NCBI RefSeq assembly: GCF_007859315.1
Contig: NZ_VOHA01000013.1
Coordinates: 62,001-126,000 of the forward strand
DNA length: 64,000 bases
Direction of reading: 5' to 3'
Origin: Reyranella sp. CPCC 100927
Lineage (GTDB): Bacteria > Pseudomonadota > Alphaproteobacteria > Reyranellales > Reyranellaceae
Positions 1 through 10,931 of the stretch are shown in pieces. Position numbers and translations under genes: made by a program. The notes under the pieces were generated by a model that saw only the letters and a program-made list of their open reading frames with translations, ran no database searches and was not told the origin of the DNA. Numbering within the stretch: the stretch's first letter is position 1; each line of letters opens with the position of its first letter.

Positions 1-206
1 ACGTCCAGCACATGATCCAGCGTCTCGCGGGTACGCCGCGACGTCGAGCACAGGATCAGGTCAGGGCGTATACCGCGGCGATGGAGTTCGCGGGCGACGG
101 CGGTGGCCGCCCGCCGTCCGCGGCCGTTCAGTGGTCGGCCCTGGTCGCCGGAATCGACCGTATGCGCAACCGCCTTGGCGTGCCGCATCAGCAGCAGCTC
201 TTTCAT
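1..206 (-). CDS. sixA: SixA-type histidine phosphatase, partial (3' end outside window)
   Basis: The visible 68 codons start at ATG 204-206 on the minus strand, preceded by an AGGTGG Shine-Dalgarno. The protein begins MKELLLMRHAKAV, and R8-H9 is the start of the histidine-phosphatase RHG-type motif with the phosphorylatable His. The region that follows (GRRAATAVARELHRRGIRPDLILCS, around residues 35-60) and SRRTRETLD match the SixA branch, which dephosphorylates phosphohistidine in signalling proteins. The C-terminal half, with the second catalytic His, lies outside the window. It is transcribed divergently from ppk, and the two genes share a 0.24-kb control region. Confidence 0.8.
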   Translation of the reverse strand, partial: MKELLLMRHAKAVAHTVDSGDQGRPLNGRGRRAATAVARELHRRGIRPDLILCSTSRRTRETLDHVLD

Positions 207-375
207 GGATCCACCTGTGTTCGGATTGATGGTCGGCTCGATTGCGTCACGTGTCAGGCGCCGCCGGCTTCTCCGGCCCTCCCTAGGAGGCCGCAGCATA
301 GGTCCCACAAAGCAGCCATCAATGCATTTCTGCGCGCCGTGGCAGATTTCGGTAAGGTCGATGGGTGTCATGACT

Positions 376-402
376 TTGCCACCGGGAGCGGGCTACTATA
401 AT
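376..402 (+). promoter_or_regulatory. Candidate sigma70 promoter of ppk
   Basis: A perfect TATAAT lies at 397-402, with TTGCCA at 376-381 as a -35 (15-bp spacer; shifting to TTTGCC gives 16). Transcription would start near 408-410. That is downstream of the GTG at 404 and supports translation from a later codon. Based on consensus match only. Confidence 0.5.
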
Positions 403-445
403 TGTGGAGAGCGCCGTGCACGAGCCGGCGAAAGCGAGGTCAACG

Positions 446-2647
446 GTGAACGCGCCAGTGTCACAGGCGGCAGTGTCGGAAGTCGCGTCAACGAACAATG
501 CGGCCCAGGCCGCGCCTGCAACATTGCCCGCGCCCGATTCGCCACGGCGGTTCATCAATCGCGAATTGTCATGGTTGGCCTTCAACACCCGCGTGCTGGA
601 GGAGGCGAGCAATCCACGCCATCCGCTGCTGGAGCGGGTGCGCTTCCTGTCGATCTCGGCCAACAACCTCGATGAATTCTACATGGTGCGCGTCGCCGGT
701 CTGCGCGACATGCTGCCGACCCGCGCCAATCTGCTGTCGGACGACGGCCTGACGCCAGCCGAGCAACTCGCCGCGATCCGCGCTGCGGCCACCGACCTGA
801 TGCATACGCAGCAGAACGTATGGGACGCGCTGCGCCAGGAGCTGCGCCAGTGCGACATCGCCGTGCTCGACGACAGCGAAATCACCGAAGCCGAACGCGC
901 CTGGCTCAGCGACTATTTCACCGAGCATGTGTTCCCGGTCCTGACGCCGCTGGCCGTCGATCCGGCGCATCCCTTTCCGTTCATCCAGAACCTCGGCTTC
1001 TGCGAGATCCTGCAACTGCGCCGCGTGCAGGGCAAACGCACGCTGATGGCGCTGCTGCCGCTGCCGCCGCAGATCGATCGTTTCGTACGCCTGCCGGGTC
1101 CGTCGATCCGCTTCCTGCCGCTTGAGGAGCTCATCCAACTCTTCCTCGACCGGTTGTTCCCGGGGCACGCCGTGGTCCATCGCGGTCGCTTCCGGCTCAT
1201 CCGCGACAGCGACGTCGAGATCAACGAAGAGGCCGAGGACCTGGTGCAGATCTACCAGTCGGCGCTCAAGCGGCGGCGGCGCGGCGAAGTGGTGTCGATT
1301 TCGGTCAATGCCGATATGCCCGAGGCGCTGCGCGGCTTCCTGTTCGATCAGCTCGAGCTCACGCGTGGCACCGTCGATGTGTTTGAACTCGACCGGATCC
1401 TCAATATCGGCGACGTGTCGGCACTGATCGTCGACGACCGGCCTGACCTGAAGTTCAAGCCCTACGAGCCGCGCTTTCCCGAGCGCATCCGCGACTTCGG
1501 CGGCGATTCTTTCGCGGCCATTCGCGCCAAGGACCTCGTAGTGCATCATCCGTATGAAAGCTTCGATGTGGTGGTGCAGTTCCTGCGCCAGGCGACGCGC
1601 GATCCGGCCGTGATCGCCATCAAGCAGACGCTGTACCGCACCAGCAAGGACTCGCCGATCGTCAAGGCGCTGATCGAGGCGGCCGAAGCCGGCAAGACGG
1701 TAACCGCCCTGGTCGAGCTGAAAGCGCGCTTCGACGAGGAAGCCAACATCCGCTGGGCGCAGGACATGGAGCGGGCCGGCGTGCAGGTGGTCTACGGCTT
1801 CATCGATCTCAAGACCCACGCCAAGGTCTCGATGGTCGTGCGGCGCGAGAGTAGCGGTACGCGCACCTATGTGCATTTCGGCACGGGCAACTATCATCCC
1901 GTGACGGCGCGCATCTACACCGACGTGTCGTTCTTCACCTGCGATCCGGCCATGGGCCGCGATGCCGCGAAGCTCTTCAACTATATGACGGGCTATGCCC
2001 AGCCCGAGAAGATGGAGAAGATCGCCGTCTCGCCGACCATGCTGCGCGACAAGCTAATGCGCATGATCGACCGCGAGATCGAGAACGCCAAGGCCGGCAA
2101 GCCGGCAGCGATCTGGGCCAAGATGAATTCGCTGGTCGACCCGCACATCATCGACGCGCTCTACCGCGCATCGCGCGCCGGCGTGCAGATCGATCTCGTG
2201 ATCCGTGGCATCTGCTGCCTGCGCCCCGGTGTGCCGGGTCTGAGCGAGAACATCCGCGTCAAAAGCATCATCGGCCGGTTCCTGGAGCATTGCCGCATCG
2301 TCTGCTTCGGCAACGGCCACCGCTTGCCGTCGCGACACGCCAACGTGTTCATGTCCTCGGCTGACTGGATGCCGCGCAACCTCGATCGCCGCGTCGAGGT
2401 GCTGATCCCGGTCGAGAATCCGACCGTGCACCAGCAGATCCTGGAGCAGATCATGGTCGCCAATCTCAAGGACGAGGCGCAGTCCTGGGACTTGGCATCG
2501 GACGGGCGCTACAGCCGTCGCCCGTCGCCGGCCGATGCCTTCAGCGCCCACACGTATTTCATGACCAATCCGTCACTGTCGGGCCGCGGCAGCGCGCTCA
2601 AGGCCGCGTCGAGCGCCGTCCCGCGCCTGGTCCTCGACGAAGCCTGA
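446..2647 (+). CDS. ppk1: Polyphosphate kinase 1
   Basis: Reversibly transfers the gamma-phosphate of ATP to inorganic polyphosphate; a peripheral membrane enzyme. The order is the PPK1 N domain ([13 protein letters not shown] near the start), head domain, then two PLD-like C domains. The phosphorylated His is in [10 protein letters not shown] (His477) and the second catalytic His is in RFLEHCRI (His615). 733 aa from GTG 446, close to the usual 690-730. I chose GTG 446 because GAGGT at 436-440 sits 5 nt upstream and the perfect -10 at 397-402 makes the earlier in-frame GTG 404 (747 aa) unlikely; the extra residues are low-complexity. The partner exopolyphosphatase lies 2.5 kb downstream, separated by a citrate-synthase pair. 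Confidence 0.95.
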   Translation: MNAPVSQAAVSEVASTNNAAQAAPATLPAPDSPRRFINRELSWLAFNTRVLEEASNPRHPLLERVRFLSISANNLDEFYMVRVAGLRDMLPTRANLLSDDGLTPAEQLAAIRAAATDLMHTQQNVWDALRQELRQCDIAVLDDSEITEAERAWLSDYFTEHVFPVLTPLAVDPAHPFPFIQNLGFCEILQLRRVQGKRTLMALLPLPPQIDRFVRLPGPSIRFLPLEELIQLFLDRLFPGHAVVHRGRFRLIRDSDVEINEEAEDLVQIYQSALKRRRRGEVVSISVNADMPEALRGFLFDQLELTRGTVDVFELDRILNIGDVSALIVDDRPDLKFKPYEPRFPERIRDFGGDSFAAIRAKDLVVHHPYESFDVVVQFLRQATRDPAVIAIKQTLYRTSKDSPIVKALIEAAEAGKTVTALVELKARFDEEANIRWAQDMERAGVQVVYGFIDLKTHAKVSMVVRRESSGTRTYVHFGTGNYHPVTARIYTDVSFFTCDPAMGRDAAKLFNYMTGYAQPEKMEKIAVSPTMLRDKLMRMIDREIENAKAGKPAAIWAKMNSLVDPHIIDALYRASRAGVQIDLVIRGICCLRPGVPGLSENIRVKSIIGRFLEHCRIVCFGNGHRLPSRHANVFMSSADWMPRNLDRRVEVLIPVENPTVHQQILEQIMVANLKDEAQSWDLASDGRYSRRPSPADAFSAHTYFMTNPSLSGRGSALKAASSAVPRLVLDEA

Positions 2648-2651
2648 TTTA

Positions 2652-2685
2652 TTTCGGACCGCGCGCGTGGACGCGCGTTCCGAAA
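2652..2685. repeat. Palindromic element (family B), terminator-like, between convergent genes
   Basis: TTTCGGACCGCGCGCGT pairs with ACGCGCGTTCCGAAA around a GG centre. It starts 4 nt after the ppk stop and ends just before the stop of the convergent citrate-synthase gene, so it may end transcription from both sides. The same TTTCGGACCGCGCGCG half-site begins the element between bamB and der (27226-27308), which makes this a dispersed repeat rather than a private terminator. Confidence 0.65.
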
Positions 2686-2694
2686 GAGATCCAC

Positions 2695-3903
2695 TCAGTC
2701 CGGCCGTGGGCCGACGTAGCGGGCGCGGGGCCGGATGATGTGGTCGCTGGCGCGTTGCTCCAGCAGATGCGCGATCCAGCCGACAGAGCGGCCCAACAGG
2801 AATAGCGCGAGCGCTGCGCCCTTGGGCAGGGCGCAGGCCCGTTCAATCGCCACCAGCGCCACATCGATGGTCGGCGGCTCGCCCAGCACGCGCGCGCCGG
2901 CCTCGACCATGCGGCGCACCAAGCGCGTCTCGGGGCGATCGCCGACGCGGTGATAAAGACGGTCCAGCAGGAAGCGCGCCCGCACGTCGCCCGCTGGATA
3001 GAGGCGATGGCCGAAACCCGGCACCCGGGCCCCGCTCTGGATCCGCTCGACCAGGGCAGCTTCGATATCGGGTGCGTCGTGCAGGACGGTGAAGAGCTCG
3101 TTGACGCGCCGTGTCATGCCGCCGTGGTAGGGGCCCTGCAGGACGGCCAGGCCGGCGATGACGGCGCCCCACGGCGTGACCCCGGTCGACGTCGCGATGC
3201 GCACGGCGAACGTCGAGGCGTTGAGTTCATGGTCCGCGCTCAACACGAGGGCGGCGCGGGCAAGGTCGGCGCCGTGCTCATCGAGGCCCCAGGCTTCGGC
3301 CAGCTGCTGATGAACAGGCGCGGCCGTGGGCAGCCGGCCGCAAATGGCGCCGGCCAGCAGACGCACGACGCGGGCACCGGTGGTCGCCGTCGCCATCGGA
3401 TCGCGGGCAAAGGCCCGCGTGTCACTGGCGGCGGCCACCGGCAGGACGGCCAGGCAGCGGTCGATGGGGGCAAAAGCGGCGGCGCCGGGCCAGGTCGTTC
3501 GCAGCGACGTGCCGACCACTGGCAGGCTTTCGGGCGCGGCGAACGGGTCGATGGCGACGTCCCACAGCAGTCGCCCGACCTGCTCCAGGCCGGCTCTCTC
3601 GGCCAGTCTGCAGGCATCCTTGCCGCGATAGAGCAGGCGGTCAGCCTCGATGAGGGTCAGGCTGGAATCGAGGACCGGCGTTCCGAAATGAAGCGCCTGG
3701 CCCGCCACGGCCTCGGCACCGCGGCCGCGCGCCTTGCGCTCCGCCAGCGTGCGGATGTCCTCGGCACGGTATCGTCGCTCGCGACCGGCGGCGGTGTCCT
3801 CGGATCGCACCATGCCGCGACTGACGTAGGCGTAGAGCGTCTGCCGGTTGACGCCGAGTGCCGCCGCAGCCTCAGCGGCTGTCAGTAAAGATTGATCCGT
3901 CAT
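2695..3903 (-). CDS. Citrate-synthase-family protein with N-terminal helix-turn-helix
   Basis: Residues 6-31 ([22 protein letters not shown]) form an excisionase/MerR-like helix-turn-helix, followed by [18 protein letters not shown], the usual wing of that fold. Residues from about 75 to 402 are a citrate-synthase domain: [10 protein letters not shown] and GFGHRLYP carry the two active-site His, and TIDVAL places an Asp (D347) where the catalytic Asp normally sits. 402 aa. The start chosen is ATG 3903; upstream TTG codons give an AT-rich extension with no homology. There is no Shine-Dalgarno, so the mRNA may be leaderless. Divergent from a second citrate synthase across an 89-bp AT-rich gap with a 20-bp palindrome. 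The fusion suggests a regulator that senses an acyl-CoA or tricarboxylate, but an active synthase cannot be excluded. Confidence 0.85.
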   Translation of the reverse strand: MTDQSLLTAAEAAAALGVNRQTLYAYVSRGMVRSEDTAAGRERRYRAEDIRTLAERKARGRGAEAVAGQALHFGTPVLDSSLTLIEADRLLYRGKDACRLAERAGLEQVGRLLWDVAIDPFAAPESLPVVGTSLRTTWPGAAAFAPIDRCLAVLPVAAASDTRAFARDPMATATTGARVVRLLAGAICGRLPTAAPVHQQLAEAWGLDEHGADLARAALVLSADHELNASTFAVRIATSTGVTPWGAVIAGLAVLQGPYHGGMTRRVNELFTVLHDAPDIEAALVERIQSGARVPGFGHRLYPAGDVRARFLLDRLYHRVGDRPETRLVRRMVEAGARVLGEPPTIDVALVAIERACALPKGAALALFLLGRSVGWIAHLLEQRASDHIIRPRARYVGPRPD

Positions 3904-3906
3904 GTC

Positions 3907-3926
3907 AATATATTGATCAATATATT
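3907..3926. promoter_or_regulatory. Perfect 20-bp palindrome, candidate operator between divergent citrate-synthase genes
   Basis: AATATATTGATCAATATATT reads identically on both strands and begins 3 bp upstream of the minus-strand ATG. Related half-sites TTGACAATAT (3932-3941) and TTGACCAATAT (3944-3954) follow, so the 89-bp gap holds three TTGA(T/C)(C)AATAT copies. The gap is strikingly AT-rich for this genome. Likely bound by the adjacent HTH-citrate synthase; that is inference. Confidence 0.6.
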
Positions 3927-3992
3927 CAAAATTGACAATATAATTGACCAATATCAAGTCTGCCTTGTGCGGTTAGCTGCAAGGAGGGCGAG

Positions 3993-5084
3993 ATGAAGGT
4001 CGGACACAATGATGGCCTCGACGGCGTGATGGCCGGCGAGACGGTGCTCAGCCACGTCGACGGGGAGGCGGGCACATTGATCGTGCGTGGCCACCCGATC
4101 GAGGACCTCGTCCGACATGGCGGCCTGGAAGATGTGGCGGCTTTGTTGTGGGACGGCTTCGCGGCGGGCGGCGGTGATGCGACGGCCGTGCGGCGGGACC
4201 TCGGCGCGGCACGGCAGGCGGCGTTCGCCCTCGTACCCGGGCTGCTGTCGGTTGCCGGCCGGCTCACGCCGATCGAGGCGTTGCGCGTCGGCCTGGCGAT
4301 GCTGCCGGATCAGGATGAACTGCCGGCACACCTGCGGGTCTGCGGTGCCCTGCCGGTCTACCTTGCCGCCCTGCTGCGCCACGGCACGGGGGAGGCGCCC
4401 GTGGCGCCGGACCCGACGCTGGGCACCGCCGCTGATCTGCTGCACATGCTGCGCGATAGCGCGGCACCGGCAGCCCATGTGCGCGCGCTCGACATCTACC
4501 TCGCCACCGTGGCCGATCATGGCTTCAACGCCTCGACCTTCGCCGCGCGGGTGATCGCGTCGACCCAGGCCGGGCTGATCTCGGCGGTGATCGGTGGCCT
4601 GTGCGCCCTGAAAGGGCCGCTGCACGGTGGGGCACCGGGGCCCGTGCTCGACATGCTCGACGAGATCGGCACGTTCGACAATATCGGTCCGTGGCTGGAG
4701 AAGGCCGTTGTCGATGGCAGCCGCCTGATGGGGTTCGGCCACCGCATCTACAAGGTGCGCGATCCGCGGGCGGATGTGCTGAAACAGGTCGTGCGGGACC
4801 TGGGCCCAGCCCCGGGGCGCCTGGCTTTCGCCGCCGAGGTCGAACGCCAGGCCCTGGCCACGCTGCGGCGCCTGAAGCCTGGTCGGCGCCTGGATACCAA
4901 CGTCGAATTCTACACCGCGCTGGCGCTGGAGGCGGTCGGCATCCCGCGAGGTGCCTTCACGCCGCTGTTCGCGGTCGGCCGGGCCATCGGCTGGTGCGCC
5001 CATATATTCGAGCAGGAGCGGGGCGGCCGCATCATCCGGCCGCTGTCGCGCTATGTCGGTCCGACGCCGCGGCAGGCGGCATGA
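3993..5084 (+). CDS. Citrate synthase / 2-methylcitrate synthase family protein
   Basis: A citrate-synthase-superfamily enzyme expected to condense an acyl-CoA with oxaloacetate. 363 aa, the short form lacking the N-terminal beta domain of E. coli GltA. Visible motifs: ADHGFNASTFAAR (first His), GPLHGG, GFGHRIYKVRDPRAD (second His) and NVEFYTAL near residue 305. The last is notable because the catalytic Asp of NVDFY is Glu305 here. Strong Shine-Dalgarno AAGGAGG (3981-3987), 5 nt before the ATG. Ends before a clear terminator. The primary TCA-cycle GltA is probably elsewhere; this copy, paired with a DNA-binding paralogue, may serve propionyl-CoA or another acyl-CoA. Exact substrate unknown. 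Confidence 0.85.
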   Translation: MKVGHNDGLDGVMAGETVLSHVDGEAGTLIVRGHPIEDLVRHGGLEDVAALLWDGFAAGGGDATAVRRDLGAARQAAFALVPGLLSVAGRLTPIEALRVGLAMLPDQDELPAHLRVCGALPVYLAALLRHGTGEAPVAPDPTLGTAADLLHMLRDSAAPAAHVRALDIYLATVADHGFNASTFAARVIASTQAGLISAVIGGLCALKGPLHGGAPGPVLDMLDEIGTFDNIGPWLEKAVVDGSRLMGFGHRIYKVRDPRADVLKQVVRDLGPAPGRLAFAAEVERQALATLRRLKPGRRLDTNVEFYTALALEAVGIPRGAFTPLFAVGRAIGWCAHIFEQERGGRIIRPLSRYVGPTPRQAA

Positions 5085-5096
5085 CGGAGATGTGAC

Positions 5097-5132
5097 AAAG
5101 GGGCCGCGACGTTCCGACGCCGCGGCCCTTTT
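5097..5132 (+). terminator. Rho-independent terminator after citrate synthase
   Basis: GGGCCGCG (5101-5108) pairs perfectly with CGCGGCCC (5121-5128), followed by TTTT and preceded by AAAG, so it could work in both directions. It separates the citrate-synthase gene from ppx. Confidence 0.8.
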
Positions 5133-5192
5133 GGACTGCGGCGGTTTTTCCTGCTGCCATCGGCAAAAGTTTTCGGCTATGCAACGCCCGCC

Positions 5193-6650
5193 ATGCACAG
5201 CGGGCGCGTCGCCATCATCGACATCGGATCGAACTCGATCCGTCTGGTCGTCTACGAGCGAGCCAACCGCTCGCCGCTACCCGTTTTCAATGAAAAGGTG
5301 CTGTGCGGGCTGGCCCGCGAGCTGGATGTGACCGGTCGCCTGCACTCCGCGGGCGTCGAACTGGCCCTGGCCAATATCGAGCGTTTTGCCGCACTGGCGC
5401 GCAATATGCAGGTGGCGCGCCTTGATCTGCTGGCCACCGCGGCCGTGCGCGACGCCAGTGACGGCGCCGACTTCGTGCGCCGCATCGGCGCGCTGACCGG
5501 CATCAGCACCCGCATCATCAGCGGCGACGAGGAAGCCCGGCTGTCCGGCCTCGGCGTCATGTGCGGCATTCCCGTAGTCGACGGCGTGATGGGCGACCTG
5601 GGCGGCGGCAGCCTCGAACTGGTCGGCCTGTCGGGCGACAGGCTGGGGCCGTCGACCACGTTGCCGATCGGCCCGCTGCGGCTGCTGACGGCTGGCCGCG
5701 ATCCCAAGCGTGCCGTGGAGCAGGCGATTGCCGATGTCGGATGGCTCGATCAGTTCCGCGGCCGCACGTTCTATCCGGTGGGTGGGGCCTGGCGTGCCTT
5801 TGCGCGCCTGCATATGGAGAAGACCGACTACCCGCTCCACATCATCCACCAGTATGCGATTCCGGCCGAGGCCGTGCGCGAACTGGCCCACATCATCGCC
5901 AGCCAGAGTTCGAAGTCGCTGGAGAAGATGGCCGGTGTCTCCAAGCGCCGGCTGGAGAGCCTGCCGTTGGCGGCGCTCGCGCTGGAACGGGTGATCGGCG
6001 CACTGAAACCGCGGCAGATCGTGTTCTCCGCCTTCGGCCTGCGCGAGGGATTCTATTTTTCCCAGCTGCCCGAAGCCGAGAAGGCGCGCCATCCGCTGAT
6101 CGCTTTTGCCGAGGATGAAGGCGCCCACTGGCGGCGGTTCACGCTGTCGCCGGTCGAGATCTTCGACTGGTTGACACCGATTTTTGCCGGTGAAAGCACC
6201 AGCGAACGCATCCTGCGTCTGGCCGCGGCGCACTTGAGCGACATCGGCTGGGACGATCATCCCGATTATCGGGCTGTCATGGCTTATGAGCGGGTGCTGC
6301 AGCTGCCGGCGCCGGGCATGGATCATCACGAACGCGCCACGTTGGCGCTGACCATGGCCTGGCGCTACGACAGCAACATCAAGGACAAGACCGTGGCGAC
6401 CGCCCTCACGGTGACCACGATCGAGGAGCAACGCTTCGCGCGTCGCCTCGGCACCGCGTTGCGCCTAGCCTACAACCTTTCTGGCGGCGCGCCCGGGCTG
6501 TTGTCGCAGATCGCCCTGCGGCGCTCCGAGAAGGCGATCGAACTGGTGGTTCCCGTGGCGCTGCGCAATCAGCTCGGCGACGTCACCGGCCGCCGCATGG
6601 CCGCCGTCGCCGCGGCTTTCGATTTACGCCACGAAGTCGTGTTTGCGTAA
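5193..6650 (+). CDS. ppx: Ppx/GppA family exopolyphosphatase
   Basis: Hydrolyses terminal phosphates of polyphosphate and/or the pentaphosphate of pppGpp. The ASKHA phosphate-1 loop is AIIDIGSNSIRLVV (residues 7-20) and the phosphate-2 loop is GDLGGGSLEL near residue 135; the region ATAAVRDASD lies between them. 485 aa, typical of the alphaproteobacterial form with a C-terminal helical domain. Runs convergently into rnd with only 3 bp between stops. In related genomes ppx directly follows ppk; here it has its own upstream region after the 5097-5132 terminator. Confidence 0.92.
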   Translation: MHSGRVAIIDIGSNSIRLVVYERANRSPLPVFNEKVLCGLARELDVTGRLHSAGVELALANIERFAALARNMQVARLDLLATAAVRDASDGADFVRRIGALTGISTRIISGDEEARLSGLGVMCGIPVVDGVMGDLGGGSLELVGLSGDRLGPSTTLPIGPLRLLTAGRDPKRAVEQAIADVGWLDQFRGRTFYPVGGAWRAFARLHMEKTDYPLHIIHQYAIPAEAVRELAHIIASQSSKSLEKMAGVSKRRLESLPLAALALERVIGALKPRQIVFSAFGLREGFYFSQLPEAEKARHPLIAFAEDEGAHWRRFTLSPVEIFDWLTPIFAGESTSERILRLAAAHLSDIGWDDHPDYRAVMAYERVLQLPAPGMDHHERATLALTMAWRYDSNIKDKTVATALTVTTIEEQRFARRLGTALRLAYNLSGGAPGLLSQIALRRSEKAIELVVPVALRNQLGDVTGRRMAAVAAAFDLRHEVVFA

Positions 6651-6653
6651 GCG

Positions 6654-7805
6654 CTAGGCCACGACGTCGATCAGCTGGATCTTATCGCCTTTGAGGACGA
6701 GGGCCAGTTCGCCGGCGATCAGGCGCAAGGCGTCGTTGCCGAAAATCTCGGCACGCCAGCCGTGCAGGCAGTCCGGATCGCGTTTGCCGGCGGCCAGCCG
6801 GTCGAGGTCATCGGATGACGCGACCAGGCGTGTGGCGACACCCATGGCATCGCAGCGCAACCGCAGCAGCACTTTGAGCAGGTCGACGACGGCGCCCGGC
6901 ACCTGAAGCGCTTCCGCCGGCCGCTCACGCGGCGGCAGTTCCGACTCGGGAATGGCCAGCGCGCGCTCGACGATTTCAAGCACGGCCTGGCCCTGCTTGC
7001 CTTCGACGAATCCCTTGCCCAGCCCGCGCGTATGCGCCAGCTCGGCAACCGACTTCGGCACGTGGGAAGCGATCTCCAGGATCTGCTCGTCGCGCAGGAT
7101 GCGCTGGCGCGGCACGTCGACCCGCTGCGCCTCGCGCTCGCGCCAAGCAGCGAGCTCTCGCAGGACCGCCAGGGCCCGCGGCGTGGGGTTGCGCGGCTTG
7201 AGCCGCCGCCAGGCCTGCTCGGGCTGGACCTGGAACGTGGCGGGATCGCGCAGGATCGCCATTTCTTCGGCGATCCAGGCGCTGCGGTGCGTCTTCTCCA
7301 GGCGGTCGCGCAGCTTCTCGTAGACGACGCGCAGGTGCGTGACGTCGGCCAGCGCATAGTGGAGTTGCTTCTCGCTGAGCGGCCGGCGGCTCCAGTCGGT
7401 GAAGCGGCTGGATTTGTCGATGCGCGCCTTGGCCATACGCGCGGCCAGCGTATCGTAGGCGACCTGATCGCCGAAGCCGCAGACCATCGCCGCGACCTGG
7501 GTGTCGAAGATCGGGTTGGGCAACCGACCCGTCAGGTTGAAGAAGATCTCGAGGTCCTGCCGTGCGGCATGGAAAACCTTGAGCACGCTCGGGTTGTCGA
7601 GCACCGCGAACAGCGGGCCCAGCTCGATGCCCGGTGCCATGGAGTCGATGGCGGCTGCCTCATCGGGCCCGCCAAGTTGCACGAGACAGAGCTGCGGCCA
7701 GTAGGTCCGCTCGCGCATGAACTCGGTGTCGACGGTGACGTACTCGGCTTCGCCCAGGCGATCGCAGAACGCCGCCAGTGCGTCTGTGGTGGTGATCAAC
7801 TGCAT
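6654..7805 (-). CDS. rnd: Ribonuclease D
   Basis: 3'-to-5' exoribonuclease that trims tRNA and other stable RNA ends. The N-terminal DEDD exonuclease domain shows Exo I VDTEF (Asp26, Glu28), Exo II FHAARQDLE and Exo III HYALADVTHL; the C-terminal HRDC domain lies roughly at residues 205-290. 383 aa is normal. The start ATG 7803-7805 begins MQLITTTDALAAF; sequence upstream in frame is not conserved-looking. Convergent with ppx. In relatives rnd is followed by aspS; here an oxidoreductase pair lies between. Confidence 0.93.
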   Translation of the reverse strand: MQLITTTDALAAFCDRLGEAEYVTVDTEFMRERTYWPQLCLVQLGGPDEAAAIDSMAPGIELGPLFAVLDNPSVLKVFHAARQDLEIFFNLTGRLPNPIFDTQVAAMVCGFGDQVAYDTLAARMAKARIDKSSRFTDWSRRPLSEKQLHYALADVTHLRVVYEKLRDRLEKTHRSAWIAEEMAILRDPATFQVQPEQAWRRLKPRNPTPRALAVLRELAAWREREAQRVDVPRQRILRDEQILEIASHVPKSVAELAHTRGLGKGFVEGKQGQAVLEIVERALAIPESELPPRERPAEALQVPGAVVDLLKVLLRLRCDAMGVATRLVASSDDLDRLAAGKRDPDCLHGWRAEIFGNDALRLIAGELALVLKGDKIQLIDVVA

Positions 7806-8026
7806 ACTGGCCGCTGTATAGCCGGTTGTCGGGGGTCCGGGAAGGCTTCGCGCACCGATACGCAGACATCCCTGGGTTTCGCATTCTTCACCGGCTCGTG
7901 ATCGTACGGTTGGCAGCCGTGTCGGCAGTGCCCATTTCTTGCCGCAGCGATGCGCGGATGCCTCGCTTTTCGGACAGAGACTGGAGCGATGCCGCGCGCA
8001 TCCATCACCCGGATTTCGGAGGAAGC

Positions 8027-8488
8027 ATGGCTGTTTCCATTTCACTCAATGGCAAGGACCTGTCGCTGGACGTGCCTGAGGACATGCCGCTCCTGTGGGC
8101 GATCCGCGACGTCGTCGGCCTGACCGGCACCAAGTTCGGCTGTGGCATGGCCCAGTGCGGCGCCTGTACGGTGCACGCCGATGGCCAGCCGATCCGCTCC
8201 TGTATCACGCCGGTGTCGGCGGTGTCGGGCCAGAAGATCACCACCATCGAAGGTCTGCAGAGCAAGGCCGCGCAGGCTGTGCAGGCCGCCTGGGTGCGGC
8301 TTGAAGTGCCGCAATGCGGCTATTGCCAGTCCGGCCAGATCATGTCGGCCACGGCGTTGCTGACGCAGAACGCCAAACCCACCGATGCTGATATCGATGC
8401 GGCGATGAACGGCAACATCTGTCGATGTGCGACCTACCAGCGGATTCGTGCCGCCATCCATACGGCAGCCAAGAGCCTGCAGGGCTGA
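8027..8488 (+). CDS. iorA: (2Fe-2S)-binding subunit of isoquinoline 1-oxidoreductase-type molybdenum hydroxylase
   Basis: Electron-transfer subunit that passes electrons from the molybdenum cofactor to an acceptor. 153 aa. The plant-ferredoxin cluster ligands are Cys39, Cys44, Cys47 and Cys59 ([11 protein letters not shown] plus IRSC). The second cluster domain has QCGYCQSGQ and [11 protein letters not shown]. Start chosen at ATG 8027, with GGAGGA 4 nt upstream. The large subunit begins 11 bp after the stop, so the two are co-transcribed. The xanthine-dehydrogenase FAD subunit is absent, as expected for the IorAB class, which uses a periplasmic or membrane electron acceptor. The true substrate (an N-heterocycle or aldehyde) is unknown. 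Confidence 0.88.
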   Translation: MAVSISLNGKDLSLDVPEDMPLLWAIRDVVGLTGTKFGCGMAQCGACTVHADGQPIRSCITPVSAVSGQKITTIEGLQSKAAQAVQAAWVRLEVPQCGYCQSGQIMSATALLTQNAKPTDADIDAAMNGNICRCATYQRIRAAIHTAAKSLQG

Positions 8489-8499
8489 GGGAGGATCAC

Positions 8500-10677
<2,178 letters not shown>

Positions 10678-10685
10678 GGCCAGTA

Positions 10686-10791
10686 CCTTCCCCCGCTTCG
10701 CGGGGGAAGGTGGCGCGCAGCGCCGGATGGGGGCGTCAGTGCGGGCGTGGTGCGTAAGGGCCACCCCCATCCGCCCTTCGGGCACCTTCGC
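10686..10791. repeat. Intergenic palindromic element (family C)
   Basis: CCTTCCCCCGC-TT-GCGGGGGAAGG (10686-10710) is followed by GGATGGGGG, then by the opposite half CCACCCCCATCC with a short CCCTTCGGGC hairpin (10761-10780). The same layout of two hairpins around a GGATGG/CCATCC stem occurs at 22709-22830; 63304-63445 is similar. A dispersed REP-like element. It fills most of the 250-bp gap between iorB and aspS. Confidence 0.7.
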
Positions 10792-10931
10792 CTGCCATCC
10801 GGCGAACGTATGCGCTGCGGTTGACTTCAGCCGCGAATCTGTGCCTTTTCCCGGCTTCCGATTTCCGGTCCGGGGGTGAGGACAGCGCGTTTTGCGCCGG
10901 CGCATCGTCCGGGATCACGAGGACGATGTTC

